Notes: generated by a model not told the origin, from the sequence alone. A DNA stretch of 64,000 nucleotides from Deltaproteobacteria bacterium (GCA_029262295.1 JAJCZR010000035.1:1-64000); one strand, 5' to 3'. Positions 1 to 8,830 are shown, counted from the first letter of the stretch. Translations and numbers: made by a program.

Positions 1-516
1 AGTATTAGCTCCGGTATACCGGGAGGAGGAACTATATTCATAGACCTTCCTGATGATGTATTAGCTCTTGCAGCTAGTTTAGTACCAAACATAGCACCAT
101 GTGAAATAGTGGAAAGTCAGACAGCTAATATAGAAGATGCAGATGTGGTGTGTGACATACAAGACTTTCCATTTGAAATAGATGTAATACTAAACTTATG
201 TAGACAGGGAAATGTAAGTGGAGTGGCAGAAGCAGTAGTGGAAGTAATATCAGATGACAGGCCTGAAGAGAGTGCAGAAGAAACAATAGAAATACTGTTA
301 AATGATTTAGAGCTATGTCAGGCAACAGGAGATGGAGACGGAGAGCCAGAGCCGGGAGGAGATGGTGACAGCAGTGGTGATGGAGAAGGAGCAGGAAGTG
401 GATGCGCTATAGCACCTGCAAACACAACCAGTACAAACAGTGTATTGGTAACACTACTATCAGCAGTGGCAGGAATAGCGGGAGTGTTTTTTAGAAGAAG
501 AAAGCAGAATGCATGA
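1..516 (+). CDS. C-terminal part of a secreted protein with Cys-type sorting tail (5' truncated by window)
   Basis: The reading frame is open from base 1, so this is the 3' end of a larger gene; the GTG at 109 is internal. The translated part is closely similar to the C-terminus of the protein at 25487-28111: both share a domain beginning SSGIPGGGT and containing LCRQGNVSGVA and VISDDRPEE. A Gly/Asp/Glu-rich linker follows, then SGCAIAP, a hydrophobic helix and a final FFRRRK cluster. Cys box, helix and basic tail match the architecture of JDVT-, Synerg- and MYXO-CTERM type anchors, which are processed by intramembrane proteases. That the protein is surface-attached is inference. The N-terminal domains lie outside the window. 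Confidence 0.8.
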   Translation, partial: SISSGIPGGGTIFIDLPDDVLALAASLVPNIAPCEIVESQTANIEDADVVCDIQDFPFEIDVILNLCRQGNVSGVAEAVVEVISDDRPEESAEETIEILLNDLELCQATGDGDGEPEPGGDGDSSGDGEGAGSGCAIAPANTTSTNSVLVTLLSAVAGIAGVFFRRRKQNA

Positions 517-541
517 TACAAGATTCAAGATCACCTTATAT

Positions 542-582
542 TCCCCTCTCCCCAGCGTGGGAGAGGGTTAGGGTGAGGGGGA
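542..582. repeat. Palindromic intergenic repeat
   Basis: The left arm CCCCTCTCCC pairs with GGGAGAGGG, and the right side continues as TTAGGGTGAGGGG. This G/C-rich palindrome is a very common type of dispersed intergenic repeat in bacteria. It stands out sharply from the AT-rich surroundings. It lies 26 bases after the preceding stop codon and could also act as a transcript 3'-end hairpin. Confidence 0.6.
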
Positions 583-591
583 TAGAAGAAT

Positions 592-763
592 TGTCATACC
601 TGCATGCCTGAGATTGTCCTGAGGCACTCGAAGGATCAGGTATCCAAATCTTTTAAACAATAGATTCCGTTCAGAAAATTAACGGAATGACAGACAGTGA
701 ATCCTGAGATTTATTTAAAATTCTCGTCGAAATCCTGGATTCTAAATCTAGTTTGGGATGACA
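592..763. repeat. Dispersed MITE-like element, copy 1 (composite)
   Basis: The element begins TGTCAT and ends GGGATGACA. Its right end (TTCTCGTCGAAATCCTGGAT through ATCTAGTTTGGGATGACA) matches the right ends of the copies at 21923-22068 and 32787-32933. This copy is longer and carries an extra inner hairpin (GATTCCGTT with AACGGAATGAC), so it looks composite. It ends 12 bases from the stop codon of the minus-strand MazG-like gene. Confidence 0.6.
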
Positions 764-775
764 GAAAAAATACAC

Positions 776-1111
776 TTATCTAAGTTTCGGATTATTTTTG
801 TGCCTGTCTTTATCCCTAGTTGTTTTCTTTTCCATATTCTTTTTAATAGCTTCAGTGAGATCTATTCCCGTCTGGTTTGCAATACATACTAATACAAAGA
901 AAACATCTGCAAGCTCGTCTGATAAATTATATTTTTTATCAGACTCTTTTGAGCTCTGATCACCATAAGTTCGCGACATTATCCTTGCCACTTCACCCAC
1001 TTCTTCGACAAGCTCCGCAAGATTGGTAAGCTCAGAGTAATATCTCACTCCAACATCCTTAATCCAATTATCCACATCTTCTTGATACTGTTTAATAGTT
1101 TTTTCGCTCAT
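776..1111 (-). CDS. MazG-like nucleotide pyrophosphohydrolase
   Basis: The 111-residue protein has the all-alpha NTP pyrophosphatase pattern: EEVGE near residue 37 and DELADVFFVL near residue 65 supply the acidic residues that bind magnesium in MazG-type enzymes. The family hydrolyses (d)NTPs to NMP and pyrophosphate, usually to clear non-canonical nucleotides. The single short domain fits the RS21-C6/MazG-like group rather than two-domain MazG. It is convergent with the partial gene upstream and lies next to DUF427 on the same strand. Its real substrate cannot be told from sequence. Confidence 0.8.
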   Translation of the reverse strand: MSEKTIKQYQEDVDNWIKDVGVRYYSELTNLAELVEEVGEVARIMSRTYGDQSSKESDKKYNLSDELADVFFVLVCIANQTGIDLTEAIKKNMEKKTTRDKDRHKNNPKLR

Positions 1112-1158
1112 TTTTTATACACTCTAATTAATAAATGCTGTTAGGGTCAAGTCTTTTC

Positions 1159-1440
1159 TTAATCTTGGATTCTTACCCCTCTCCAAAAAGATATATAATC
1201 TTTAATCTCCTTTGCCTTTTCTTTTGGCTCAGGATAAAACCATGCACCATCTTTATTTGTCTTATCACCAACAACTATATCATAGTAGCTTGCCTCACCT
1301 TTCCACGGGCAGCTGGTATGAGTGGAGCTTTCAACCAGCAAATCTTTTTTAACAGAATCGGGAGGAAAGTAGTGATTTCCTTCGATTACAATTGTTTCAC
1401 TACTTTCGGCAACAACTTCATTATTCCATATCGCTTTCAT
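1159..1440 (-). CDS. DUF427 domain protein
   Basis: The 93-residue protein has the typical DUF427 order: an N-terminal AIWNNEVVAES strand region, YFPPDSV, then SSTHTSCPWKGEASYYDIVV and a C-terminal AWFYPEPKEKAKEIKDYISFW. The family is a small compact fold of unknown biochemical function found in many bacteria. The preceding gene on this strand begins elsewhere, so it is probably monocistronic or leads into the MazG-like gene 47 bases downstream. Confidence 0.85.
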   Translation of the reverse strand: MKAIWNNEVVAESSETIVIEGNHYFPPDSVKKDLLVESSTHTSCPWKGEASYYDIVVGDKTNKDGAWFYPEPKEKAKEIKDYISFWRGVRIQD

Positions 1441-1533
1441 TAGAACTCCTCAGTTTATTGAATAAACGAATAAAAAATATATCCTATTATTCCAAATTTC
1501 GCTCATTTTTATAATAGGAAGGAAAAAATCCAA

Positions 1534-2115
1534 GTGACTAGAATGGAATTAGAACTAAATAGTGATACTAAGAGACTAAGTTTTGATCAGGCTCTCAGAA
1601 CATTGCAGCAAAACCATATTCAGCTCAGCACAATGGCGGACATTAAAGCGAATATAATGATCACTGTCTGCTCTATTGTTCTGACATTTTCGCTAACACA
1701 GGTTTATAAACCTGTTTTGCAGATACACCTTTCTGTATTAATTACATTCACATTACTTGCACTTTTGCTTGCAGTATTAGCAGTGATCCCAAGTATGAAA
1801 AAACCTCTTGATAAGGATGGCAATCTCGATCAATCCTCATCTATGTTTAACCTTTTTTTCTTTATGCATTTTGATGAAATACCAAAAGATGATTTTATAG
1901 AAAAAATGAAAAAGGTATTGAATGACGATACTTTACTTTATGAACACATAATTGCCGATATCTATGGAAATGGAATTGCACTTTCCAGAAAAAAATACAG
2001 GCTTATAAGGTGGAGTTACCTGCTTTTTCTGGCAGGAATACTATTAAGTATTATCACTTTGGGTGTAGACATATTTTTGGGCAAATCAATCTTTTTATCA
2101 AATACATTAGGTTAA
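1534..2115 (+). CDS. Pycsar-type transmembrane effector (DUF5706-like)
   Basis: The 193-residue membrane protein has an N-terminal helix with LSTMADIKANIMI, two adjacent hydrophobic helices (about residues 43-62 and 67-88), a soluble middle region, and SRKKYRLIRWSYLLFLAG leading into a third helix near 160-183. The DxKAN motif and the late KYRxLRWSY segment are characteristic of the PycTM effector family, which disrupts the membrane on sensing cCMP or cUMP in the Pycsar anti-phage system. No pyrimidine cyclase gene is visible nearby, so the activating signal is unknown. The start is GTG at 1534 after AGGAAGGAA; ATG at 1543 is an alternative. Confidence 0.65.
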   Translation: MTRMELELNSDTKRLSFDQALRTLQQNHIQLSTMADIKANIMITVCSIVLTFSLTQVYKPVLQIHLSVLITFTLLALLLAVLAVIPSMKKPLDKDGNLDQSSSMFNLFFFMHFDEIPKDDFIEKMKKVLNDDTLLYEHIIADIYGNGIALSRKKYRLIRWSYLLFLAGILLSIITLGVDIFLGKSIFLSNTLG

Positions 2116-2493
2116 TCACCAAATCACTTTTAAATGAGTATATTTTTCAAAATGGCGAAAATCTTTATTCCTTGTGATTATAGGAACTTCGTAATCTATG
2201 CAAGATTGAGCAATAAGGGCATCAGCTAATCTACATTTTAAACCTTTGTTCAATATTATAGATCTTGTTATTCCCGCTCTTTCCCAAAACCCTGAATTTA
2301 GCTCCAGTGTTGGGATATTAATAAGATTCTCAATTATTATATTTGGAAGTTTGGGTTCGCTTAAAATTTCAGTCAAAACTATCGGTGGGATTGCTATAAT
2401 CTGAGAATTCAAACCATTCTCAAATATATCAACATCATTACCGCTTTCTCCTTCAAAAAAAGCGATAATAGTGCTACTATCTACTGCAATCAT
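2116..2493 (-). CDS. vapC: PIN-domain ribonuclease toxin (VapC-like)
   Basis: The 125-residue PIN domain starts MIAVDSSTIIAFFEG, with the first catalytic Asp at residue 4, a second acidic residue in VLTEILSE near residue 43, and RLADALIAQSC near residue 88. These are the usual metal-binding positions of VapC endoribonucleases, which cleave tRNA or rRNA. It follows its antitoxin gene with a 4-base overlap (2490-2493), the classic translational coupling of VapBC modules. It meets the plus-strand effector gene end to end with no gap (2115/2116). Confidence 0.85.
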   Translation of the reverse strand: MIAVDSSTIIAFFEGESGNDVDIFENGLNSQIIAIPPIVLTEILSEPKLPNIIIENLINIPTLELNSGFWERAGITRSIILNKGLKCRLADALIAQSCIDYEVPIITRNKDFRHFEKYTHLKVIW

Positions 2494-2696
2494 ATACGGT
2501 CGTGCTTAAGTTCATCAAGGCTTTTAGAAAATTTTACTTTGCCCTTGGCCCTTATTAATTCTTTATAAGAATTTGAAGCGGCTATTAATTTTAAACCTCT
2601 TCGAACCGTCTCTGTTATACCTTTTCCGGTTTCACTTTGAGCCTTTTTTAATAATTCTTCCGGAATCTGAACTGTTATTTTTCTTGATGTATTCAT
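2490..2696 (-). CDS. vapB: VapB-type antitoxin
   Basis: The 68-residue protein begins with a basic beta-strand, RKITVQIPEELLKKAQ, followed by two helices around TGKGITETVRRGLKLIAA. This matches ribbon-helix-helix type antitoxins (VapB_2/MetJ-Arc-like). The C-terminal half (KVKFSKSLDELKHDRI) would be the toxin-wrapping tail. It is the first gene of the pair and should autoregulate the operon by analogy with other VapBC systems. Confidence 0.75.
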   Translation of the reverse strand: MNTSRKITVQIPEELLKKAQSETGKGITETVRRGLKLIAASNSYKELIRAKGKVKFSKSLDELKHDRI

Positions 2697-2741
2697 TGAT
2701 TTTTAATGTACCATACTCAAAGCCATAAGTCTATATGGTAA

Positions 2742-3581
2742 TTACCATCCAAGCTTCTGAAAAAGCTTCTCTTTAAACTGCAAATAATCATCTGTAATTT
2801 CGGGCATAACCTGATTATTGATTTTTTTTACAAATGTAATTCCAGCAGAAGCGTTAGTAAGAAATGTAAAATCAGAATTAAGCAGATATGGAAGCTTAAA
2901 CTTCCTTTCATTAATCTCATAACCCAATTCAGGTGCTATATCTAAAACAATATCCCTTGTTATTCCTGAAAGTAGCCCGCAATTTAAAGAAGGTGTAAAA
3001 ATTGAAGTACCTCTCACCCAGAAAATGTTGGATGAAGAAGTCTCAACAATCTCATCATTAATATTGAGGAAAACGCAATCATCAAAACCTTTTTCAATAA
3101 CCTCTCTTCTTGCAAGAATATTCTCCATATAGTTAAATGACTTAACTGTATTAAGAGGCGAATTTTGATTTCTCTTGAATTTAGAAACGCAAAGTGAAAA
3201 TTCATTTTTTGTTTCTATATGTTTTTTTACAACAATCAACACAGATGACTTTTCAGGTTTTGAGTAAAAAAGGGTTTCTCCTTCGGAAACAAGGCAAAGC
3301 TTTACGTATGCATCTTGAATTTCGGTTTGAGCAACGGATGCAGCAATAGTTTCCTTTAATAGATCTTCATCGGGATAGGGTATATCAAAAAGCTCAGCAC
3401 TTTCTTTCAGTCGCTGAAAATGTTTATCAAGATAAACGGGAAGTGTTCCTTTATATCTAAACGTCTCAAAAACACCATCCCCATAAAATAAGGCCCTTGG
3501 AAAAAGTATTTTTTCAGACAAGTTGCCATTTACAAATATATACTCTCTCAATGTAGAAAAAAGTATATCATTTAAGAACAA
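2742..3581 (-). CDS. pabC: 4-amino-4-deoxychorismate lyase (class IV aminotransferase fold)
   Basis: The 279-residue PLP enzyme carries FYGDGVFETFR near residue 32, LDKHFQRLKESAELF near 52, the catalytic Lys in TVKSFNYMENILARRE near 145, and an ETSSSNIFWV segment near 180. These fit the PabC/IlvE/DAAT family. Its position two bases after pabB selects PabC: it splits aminodeoxychorismate into p-aminobenzoate and pyruvate for folate. The start is TTG at 3581, since no nearer ATG preserves the N-terminal strand. A short branched-chain or D-amino-acid aminotransferase is the alternative, made unlikely by the linkage. Confidence 0.82.
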   Translation of the reverse strand: MFLNDILFSTLREYIFVNGNLSEKILFPRALFYGDGVFETFRYKGTLPVYLDKHFQRLKESAELFDIPYPDEDLLKETIAASVAQTEIQDAYVKLCLVSEGETLFYSKPEKSSVLIVVKKHIETKNEFSLCVSKFKRNQNSPLNTVKSFNYMENILARREVIEKGFDDCVFLNINDEIVETSSSNIFWVRGTSIFTPSLNCGLLSGITRDIVLDIAPELGYEINERKFKLPYLLNSDFTFLTNASAGITFVKKINNQVMPEITDDYLQFKEKLFQKLGW

Positions 3582-3583
3582 AA

Positions 3584-4807
3584 TTAACGATTATGTGTAG
3601 TTGTGATTATTGCTTTTGACTTTAATATTGTTTCATCATACTCACTCTTCGGATCTGAATCCCATACAATTCCTCCTCCAACCCAAAATGAAGACCCCTC
3701 TTTAGTGTTCACTTTCACTCTTATTGCAACGCTCATTGTAAAATCACCATCTGGTTTAATAAAGCAAATTGCCCCGCAATAAGGTCCTCTGTAATGAGGC
3801 TCAATTTCATCTATTATTTCAAGTGCCCTTCTTTTAGGTGCACCCGTCACTGATCCCGGAGGAAAAGTATTGTAGATTATCTCTGACAGAGTTAATCCAT
3901 CTTTCAAATTACCTTCAATTTCTGATTCCATCTGATAAAGGGTTTCGTAACCTTCCACTTCAAAAAGTTTATTTACTTTGATTGAACCATACTCGCAAAT
4001 TCTACCCAAATCATTCCTCATAAGATCAACTATCATTACATTCTCTGCCCTTTCTTTTATACTGCTTGCTAAAGATTTTTTAAGCATAACATCTGAGGTT
4101 TCATCTTCACCTCTTTTTGCTGTTCCCTTTATTGGTCTTGTAGTGATTTTATTCTTTTCCTTTCTCAGAAAAAGCTCCATTGAACCACTTAAGAGTTGAA
4201 ACTCATTAAAATCGATAAACGCAGAGTAAGGAACGGGCTGAGTTTTATATAATTTAAGAAAATAAGCTCTGGGATCTAAAATTGGATCTGAATAAAATCT
4301 TTGAGATAAATTCACCTGATATATATCCCCAGCGGCAATATATTCTTTTACTAAATTTACCTTTTTTAAATACTCTTCTTTTTTTATATTTGAGATGGGC
4401 CCAGAAACTTTATTTGAGTTAAATTCGATACTTTTATCAATAAAATATCCAATATCAGAATAAGGAATTTTTGATAGATCTTTTGGCTTATAAAAATGAA
4501 AATAGACCTGTGGAAATTTTGTCCCGTCTTTTTTTTCTGAGGTTTTGAAACCCCTGTTTGTATACTCAAGATAGTTATAACCTATATATCCAATTGCGTA
4601 ATAACCCTTTGATGTATATTCATCTAAAACTGCAATGGGATCAGCAGAAAAAATATGGTTTCTTTCATCTGAAAAAAGATGGATTTTGCTATTCAAAAAT
4701 CTAATGGAGAGATGTGGCTTCCCAAACAACATGGCAGTTGGTTTTTCTGAATTAAACCAACCACCACCAGAATCAATTAAAACAGAACTTATAATCTCTT
4801 TATTCAT
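3584..4807 (-). CDS. pabB: Aminodeoxychorismate synthase component I
   Basis: This chorismate-binding enzyme makes aminodeoxychorismate from chorismate and ammonia. The C-terminal catalytic half shows ITTRPIKGTAKRG, VMIVDLMRNDLGRI, PPGSVTGAPKRRALEIIDEI and VGGGIVWDSDP. The PIKGT Lys is the covalent nucleophile that separates PabB from TrpE, which has PIAGT. No glutamine amidotransferase partner (PabA) is in the window. A longer frame opens at GTG 4843, but that codon lies inside the terminator of the upstream gene, so ATG 4807 (MNKEIISS) is chosen. pabC follows almost directly. Confidence 0.88.
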   Translation of the reverse strand: MNKEIISSVLIDSGGGWFNSEKPTAMLFGKPHLSIRFLNSKIHLFSDERNHIFSADPIAVLDEYTSKGYYAIGYIGYNYLEYTNRGFKTSEKKDGTKFPQVYFHFYKPKDLSKIPYSDIGYFIDKSIEFNSNKVSGPISNIKKEEYLKKVNLVKEYIAAGDIYQVNLSQRFYSDPILDPRAYFLKLYKTQPVPYSAFIDFNEFQLLSGSMELFLRKEKNKITTRPIKGTAKRGEDETSDVMLKKSLASSIKERAENVMIVDLMRNDLGRICEYGSIKVNKLFEVEGYETLYQMESEIEGNLKDGLTLSEIIYNTFPPGSVTGAPKRRALEIIDEIEPHYRGPYCGAICFIKPDGDFTMSVAIRVKVNTKEGSSFWVGGGIVWDSDPKSEYDETILKSKAIITTTHNR

Positions 4808-4822
4808 TAATATAAATTTATG

Positions 4823-4863
4823 CAAAAAAAAGGGTGAAAACACATCTTAGTGCTTCCACCCTT
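4823..4863 (-). terminator. Rho-independent terminator of the FeS oxidoreductase gene
   Basis: Read on the minus strand, AAGGGTGGAAGCAC pairs with GTGTTTTCACCCTT, followed directly by a run of eight T. It starts 23 bases after the stop codon of the FeS oxidoreductase. It should separate that transcript from pabBC. Confidence 0.85.
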
Positions 4864-4885
4864 AATATTTTAGTATCACTTTTTA

Positions 4886-6889
4886 CTATGAACTGGGCTT
4901 AGCCGACGCGTGAAGAATTTCGGCTATATCTTTAATCTCCATTTCTTCTTCTTTTCCTCTGAATTTTGCCGCATCATCAAACATTGTATTACAAAAGTAA
5001 CAAGCTGTCGCAAGTGTATCAGGTTTTAGCTCCGCAGCTTCATCAAACCTGTTCCAGTTAACCCTTGGGGCTTCTTCTTCCATCCATATTTTTCCACCAC
5101 CGGCGCCGCAGCAAAAGCTTTTTGATTTTGTTCTCTTCATCTCCACAAGCTCAATACCTGGAATAGATTTTAGAATCTCACGAGGTGAATCATAAACCTG
5201 ATTGTACCTTCCTAAATAACATGAATCATGATAAGTCATTTTTTTGTTAAGATTTTCATCAGGATTTATTCTTCCATCCCTAACTAATTCCAAAAGAAAG
5301 TCGCTGTGATGAACCACTTCATACATACCGCCAAAATCAGGGTACTCATTTTTTATAGTGTTAAAACAGTGAGGGCAATTCGCAAGGATTTTTTTAACTT
5401 TCATCTCATTTAATGTTTCCACATTTTGAGTGGCAAGCATCTGGTAAAGCGCCTCTTCACCAAGCCTTCTTGCAGGATCACCTGTGCATGTTTCCATTGG
5501 GCCTGCAACAGCAAAATTAACTTCTGCAAGTTTTAGGAGAGACACGATTGCCTTTGATACTTCCTGACCTCTTGGATCGTATCCGCCAAAACAACCAGTC
5601 CAATATACAACATCAAACTCTTCAGCACTTTCAGCGTTCACACCTAAAACCGGCACTCCCATATCAGTTAGCCAATTGCCCCTTTCATTAGGATCAAAAC
5701 CCCATGGGTTTCCGTGGCTTTGAAGTTTTTGAAGAGTTCTCATTGCTGGTCCTGAAAGTTTTCCTTCAAGTGTGAGGTATCTTCTCATATCCATGATTTT
5801 GCCCATTTGATCTATAAATAAAGGGCATTGCTCAACGCAAGCGTTACAACTTGTGCATGCCCAAAGCTCCTCAGGAGTTATCCATTCAGTGCTTGGAATT
5901 TCGGTTTGCTCTTCACTTGGCTTTCCATCAAGAATTTCCTTTCCTTCACTTGAAACATAATGTCTCAATTTAACAACAATATCCCTTGGTGATAGTACTT
6001 TCTCTGTGTTCCATGCCGGACAGTTATCTGTACACCTTCCACACTCTGTGCAGGTATATGCATCAAGCATATCTTTCCAACTGAAGTCTTCTATTTTTCC
6101 AGCACCAAAGTGGTCAAGATCATCAGGTATATCTTCAAAATCAAGTTTTGATAAAGCCCCGCGTGGCCTGAGGCTCTGAAAAAATACATTTAATACCGCT
6201 GTTAATACATGGCTGTGTTTTGAGTAGGGAAGGTAATTTAAAAATCCAAGAACTATAAGTATATGAAACCACCAGGAAAACTCTTTAAAATATGTGATCC
6301 TGTCCGCGCTCATTCCATCATAAAGTGATGAAAAAATACTTGATATAGGAAGCATACTTGCATTTACTTCTCCAAGTTGAATCCTTCCTCCAGTGTAAAG
6401 AAATGCTGTGGCAACAAGTCCGAAAATAAGTCCCAAAATTACAACTGCATCAGGCCCGTTTACCTCTCTTCTTCTGCCAATTGTGAGCCTGTTTATAATC
6501 CCCATTCCGATCGCAATGAGCACAAGTACGTGAACAATATCAAGAATAAATTCGTAAAACTCATGGGCCTTTCCGGGAATTAACTGAAACCCGGGAATAA
6601 CGCCGCTTACCAGAAGCTCAACAGTTCCTATTGTAATAATAATAAAACCCCAAAAAATCATTGCATGTTCAAGGCCGGCAAATTTATATTTGAAAAGTCT
6701 TCTCTGGCCAAAAACATATATCAAAACCTTTTTAATTCTTGTTGGGATATCGCCGAATCTGTTATCTTCTTTTTTCCCGAGTGTAATAAGTTTTATAAGG
6801 TTGTATATGTTGTAAGCAAAAAAGCCGAAGGCGGCTATTAACAACAATATCATTATTATAGACTTTGGACCCATACCTGAAACCTCCAA
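4886..6889 (-). CDS. Membrane-anchored heterodisulfide reductase-like FeS oxidoreductase
   Basis: The 667-residue protein fuses several modules. The N-terminal third has about five membrane helices (near residues 10-28, 72-90, 118-138, 150-168, 205-222), like the cytochrome b/NarI-type subunit. Two 4Fe-4S motifs follow, CTECGRCTDNCP and CTSCNACVEQCP, then two CCG-type domains (GCFGGYDP with ILANCPHC; DSCYLGRYN with FCCGAGGG). This is the family proposed to pass electrons from electron-transfer flavoprotein to quinone, or to act in a HdrD-like role. No etfAB genes are nearby. It has its own terminator and probably stands alone. Confidence 0.85.
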   Translation of the reverse strand: MEVSGMGPKSIIMILLLIAAFGFFAYNIYNLIKLITLGKKEDNRFGDIPTRIKKVLIYVFGQRRLFKYKFAGLEHAMIFWGFIIITIGTVELLVSGVIPGFQLIPGKAHEFYEFILDIVHVLVLIAIGMGIINRLTIGRRREVNGPDAVVILGLIFGLVATAFLYTGGRIQLGEVNASMLPISSIFSSLYDGMSADRITYFKEFSWWFHILIVLGFLNYLPYSKHSHVLTAVLNVFFQSLRPRGALSKLDFEDIPDDLDHFGAGKIEDFSWKDMLDAYTCTECGRCTDNCPAWNTEKVLSPRDIVVKLRHYVSSEGKEILDGKPSEEQTEIPSTEWITPEELWACTSCNACVEQCPLFIDQMGKIMDMRRYLTLEGKLSGPAMRTLQKLQSHGNPWGFDPNERGNWLTDMGVPVLGVNAESAEEFDVVYWTGCFGGYDPRGQEVSKAIVSLLKLAEVNFAVAGPMETCTGDPARRLGEEALYQMLATQNVETLNEMKVKKILANCPHCFNTIKNEYPDFGGMYEVVHHSDFLLELVRDGRINPDENLNKKMTYHDSCYLGRYNQVYDSPREILKSIPGIELVEMKRTKSKSFCCGAGGGKIWMEEEAPRVNWNRFDEAAELKPDTLATACYFCNTMFDDAAKFRGKEEEMEIKDIAEILHASAKPSS

Positions 6890-7097
6890 AAAAGTGGCGC
6901 TTTGATTAATTCAGTTTAAACCAGGTGTGTTTAATGTCAAGATTGAAAAGTTACTTTATGCCCATAAAATAAGGCTTATTAAGTATTTTTGATGATATTG
7001 ATGTTCTTGATTTAATTTACTTAATGTGTTGAGATAAACTGCTTTATTTATATTGAATCTTAAAGGTGCCGTGATATAATTTGATGTTCTTAATTTT

Positions 7098-7172
7098 GGC
7101 GGCGTAGCTCAGGGGTAGAGCAGTGCTCTCATAAGGCATTTGTCGGTGGTTCAAATCCACCCGTCGCCACCA
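7098..7172 (+). tRNA. tRNA-Met (CAT anticodon), elongator type
   Basis: The cloverleaf folds completely: acceptor GGCGGCG with CGTCGCC (one G-T pair), D stem GCTC/GAGC, anticodon stem GTGCT/GGCAT with loop CTCATAA, T arm GGTGG-TTCAAAT-CCACC, and an encoded CCA end. The anticodon is CAT. The initiator hallmark of three G-C pairs in the anticodon stem is absent, so it is elongator Met. A lysidine-modified Ile (CAU) tRNA is a less likely alternative. Confidence 0.93.
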
Positions 7173-7402
7173 AATAAAACAATTTACTTTGAGTTATACT
7201 TTACCTCTATATTCACAACTCCTTTAAATCTAAATTTGAATTTAAGTATTTATCCAAATGAACCCGAAACTAATTTTATTAAGCATTTTCAGTGCCTTTT
7301 TTTATTGAGCTAACCTGTTTTCTCTTGCTCAAACAATCAAATTTGAATTAAAACTAAACCATGTAATATTTTTCCTTCAATAAATAACCTTAGGGCAAAA
7401 CT

Positions 7403-7948
7403 TTGAAATCAAAATTAATAAACGGAAGCGAAATTAAAGGGGTTTTATTCAAAAAACTTTCAGAACAAACTGACAGTAGAGGCTCATTTACTGAAATATT
7501 TCAAAAACACTGGAACGCAGCTTTAATAGAGGGTGTTCAATGGAGTGTTGTGAAATCAAAACCGAAAGTTTTCAGAGGAATGCACCTTCATAGAAGACAC
7601 GACGAGTTTTTCTGCCTGATTAAAGGGAAATGTTTAGTTGGCCTTAAAGATATTCGACCCGGATCATCGACAGAAAATGATTACTCACTTTATGAACTTA
7701 ATGAAAAAGATTTAAGCTCACTTATATTCCCAGCTGGTCTTCTTCACGGATGGTATTTTTTTGAGGATTCAATTCATATTCAGTCTGTTTCAGAATCTTA
7801 TACTGACTATAAAAATGATGATAATATTGGGTGTGTCTGGAACGATCCCGATCTTGGAATTCCATGGCCATTTAATAAAGTTGAAATATCAGAGAGGGCA
7901 AAAAATTTTCTAAAACTATCTGAGATACAAAAGCTTAATAACCCTTAA
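7403..7948 (+). CDS. dTDP-4-dehydrorhamnose 3,5-epimerase-like (RmlC family)
   Basis: The 181-residue cupin shows DSRGSFTEIFQKHW near residue 22, FRGMHLHRRHDEFFCLIKG near 57 and PAGLLHGWYF near 112, followed by NDPDLGIPWP. These are the RmlC landmarks: active-site His in RGxHxH, the substrate-contact strand, and DPxLxIxWP. It probably epimerises a nucleotide-sugar intermediate for a surface polysaccharide. The start is TTG at 7403 after TAGGGC. Its last 33 bases overlap the convergent glycosyltransferase gene. No other rhamnose genes are present, so the exact sugar is unknown. Confidence 0.8.
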   Translation: MKSKLINGSEIKGVLFKKLSEQTDSRGSFTEIFQKHWNAALIEGVQWSVVKSKPKVFRGMHLHRRHDEFFCLIKGKCLVGLKDIRPGSSTENDYSLYELNEKDLSSLIFPAGLLHGWYFFEDSIHIQSVSESYTDYKNDDNIGCVWNDPDLGIPWPFNKVEISERAKNFLKLSEIQKLNNP

Positions 7949-8830
7949 TATGTTTTTGGGACTGAGTTTTTTTATATAAAAGAGTAATCCGTTTATATTA
8001 AAGATTCTTTTTTGTAACTCCTCAATGTCCTTTAACAAATTATTCCTTTCTGTATAAAGACCTTTTAAAGATAATGTTTCCAAATCTCTCAAATAATTTT
8101 CTTTTTTTATATAATCATACCAAAGAGCTAGTTCATTCAGTCTTTTACTAGTTGACCATCCTTTTTTATGTGTTCCCCTTCTGATAAAAATTATAGATGG
8201 TGGATACGAAGGGAAATAAGGTATTGAATTTTCATGGGCAAATAGTTGTTCATACATATAGTGATCAGTGGGATAACCGACAGGTGTTGTCCTCCATCCA
8301 TGTGGAAGTTTCTTATAAAGCTCAAGGGAATGAGTAAGGGTTGAAAGTCTGAAACCCCTCATTTTTCCAGGCACTATTGGCAAAGAACAAAACCTTTTTT
8401 CCAGTTTGTTAATCTCGCCTTCATACCTAAAATATCCGATTGTGAATGAACCATCGATATTGGATGAAAAACATTGCGGAACTACCAAATTATATTTCTT
8501 GTAATATTCTAAAAGTTTTTCAATGTGAAAAGGAAGCATAAGGTCGCGGTCGCATAAGTAACAAACAATCTCACCTTTAGATTCCTGGAGTGCATCATGA
8601 CGATATTTCTCACCCCTGCTTATATCTTTTGGATGATCAAAAAATCTGATCCGTTTATCTTTTTCGATAAGTTCATGAATAATCTTTCTCGTTTCCTCAT
8701 AAACTCCATCACCAATAATAAAAACCTCAATATCTTTAACAGTCTGATTTAATATGCTTCCAACAGAATATGGCAGAAGTGGTCCTCTATCTTTCGTGGT
8801 TGGAACTATAATAGTAGCAACTTTGCCCAT
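7916..8830 (-). CDS. Family 2 glycosyltransferase
   Basis: The 304-residue GT-A protein starts with the typical nucleotide-binding strand KVATIIVPTTKDRGPLLPYS, then SILNQTVKDIEVFIIGDG and an acidic metal-binding motif in VCYLCDRDLML near residue 93. The C-terminal end (TERNNLLKDIEELQKRI) is coiled-coil-like. It probably adds a sugar to a cell-surface glycan; donor and acceptor are unknown. Its ATG shares one base with the stop of the Gfo/Idh gene (TGATG), so the two are translationally coupled. Confidence 0.83.
   Translation of the reverse strand: MGKVATIIVPTTKDRGPLLPYSVGSILNQTVKDIEVFIIGDGVYEETRKIIHELIEKDKRIRFFDHPKDISRGEKYRHDALQESKGEIVCYLCDRDLMLPFHIEKLLEYYKKYNLVVPQCFSSNIDGSFTIGYFRYEGEINKLEKRFCSLPIVPGKMRGFRLSTLTHSLELYKKLPHGWRTTPVGYPTDHYMYEQLFAHENSIPYFPSYPPSIIFIRRGTHKKGWSTSKRLNELALWYDYIKKENYLRDLETLSLKGLYTERNNLLKDIEELQKRIFNINGLLFYIKKLSPKNILRVIKLLYLR

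Noticed and set aside
4808-4843. Longer PabB start at GTG 4843
   Set aside because: The codon lies in the terminator stem of the upstream gene and the extension has no homologous feature; ATG 4807 was used.
7098-7172. Initiator tRNA-Met or tRNA-Ile (CAT)
   Set aside because: The three G-C pairs of initiator tRNA are missing. An Ile identity cannot be fully excluded but the overall sequence fits elongator Met better.
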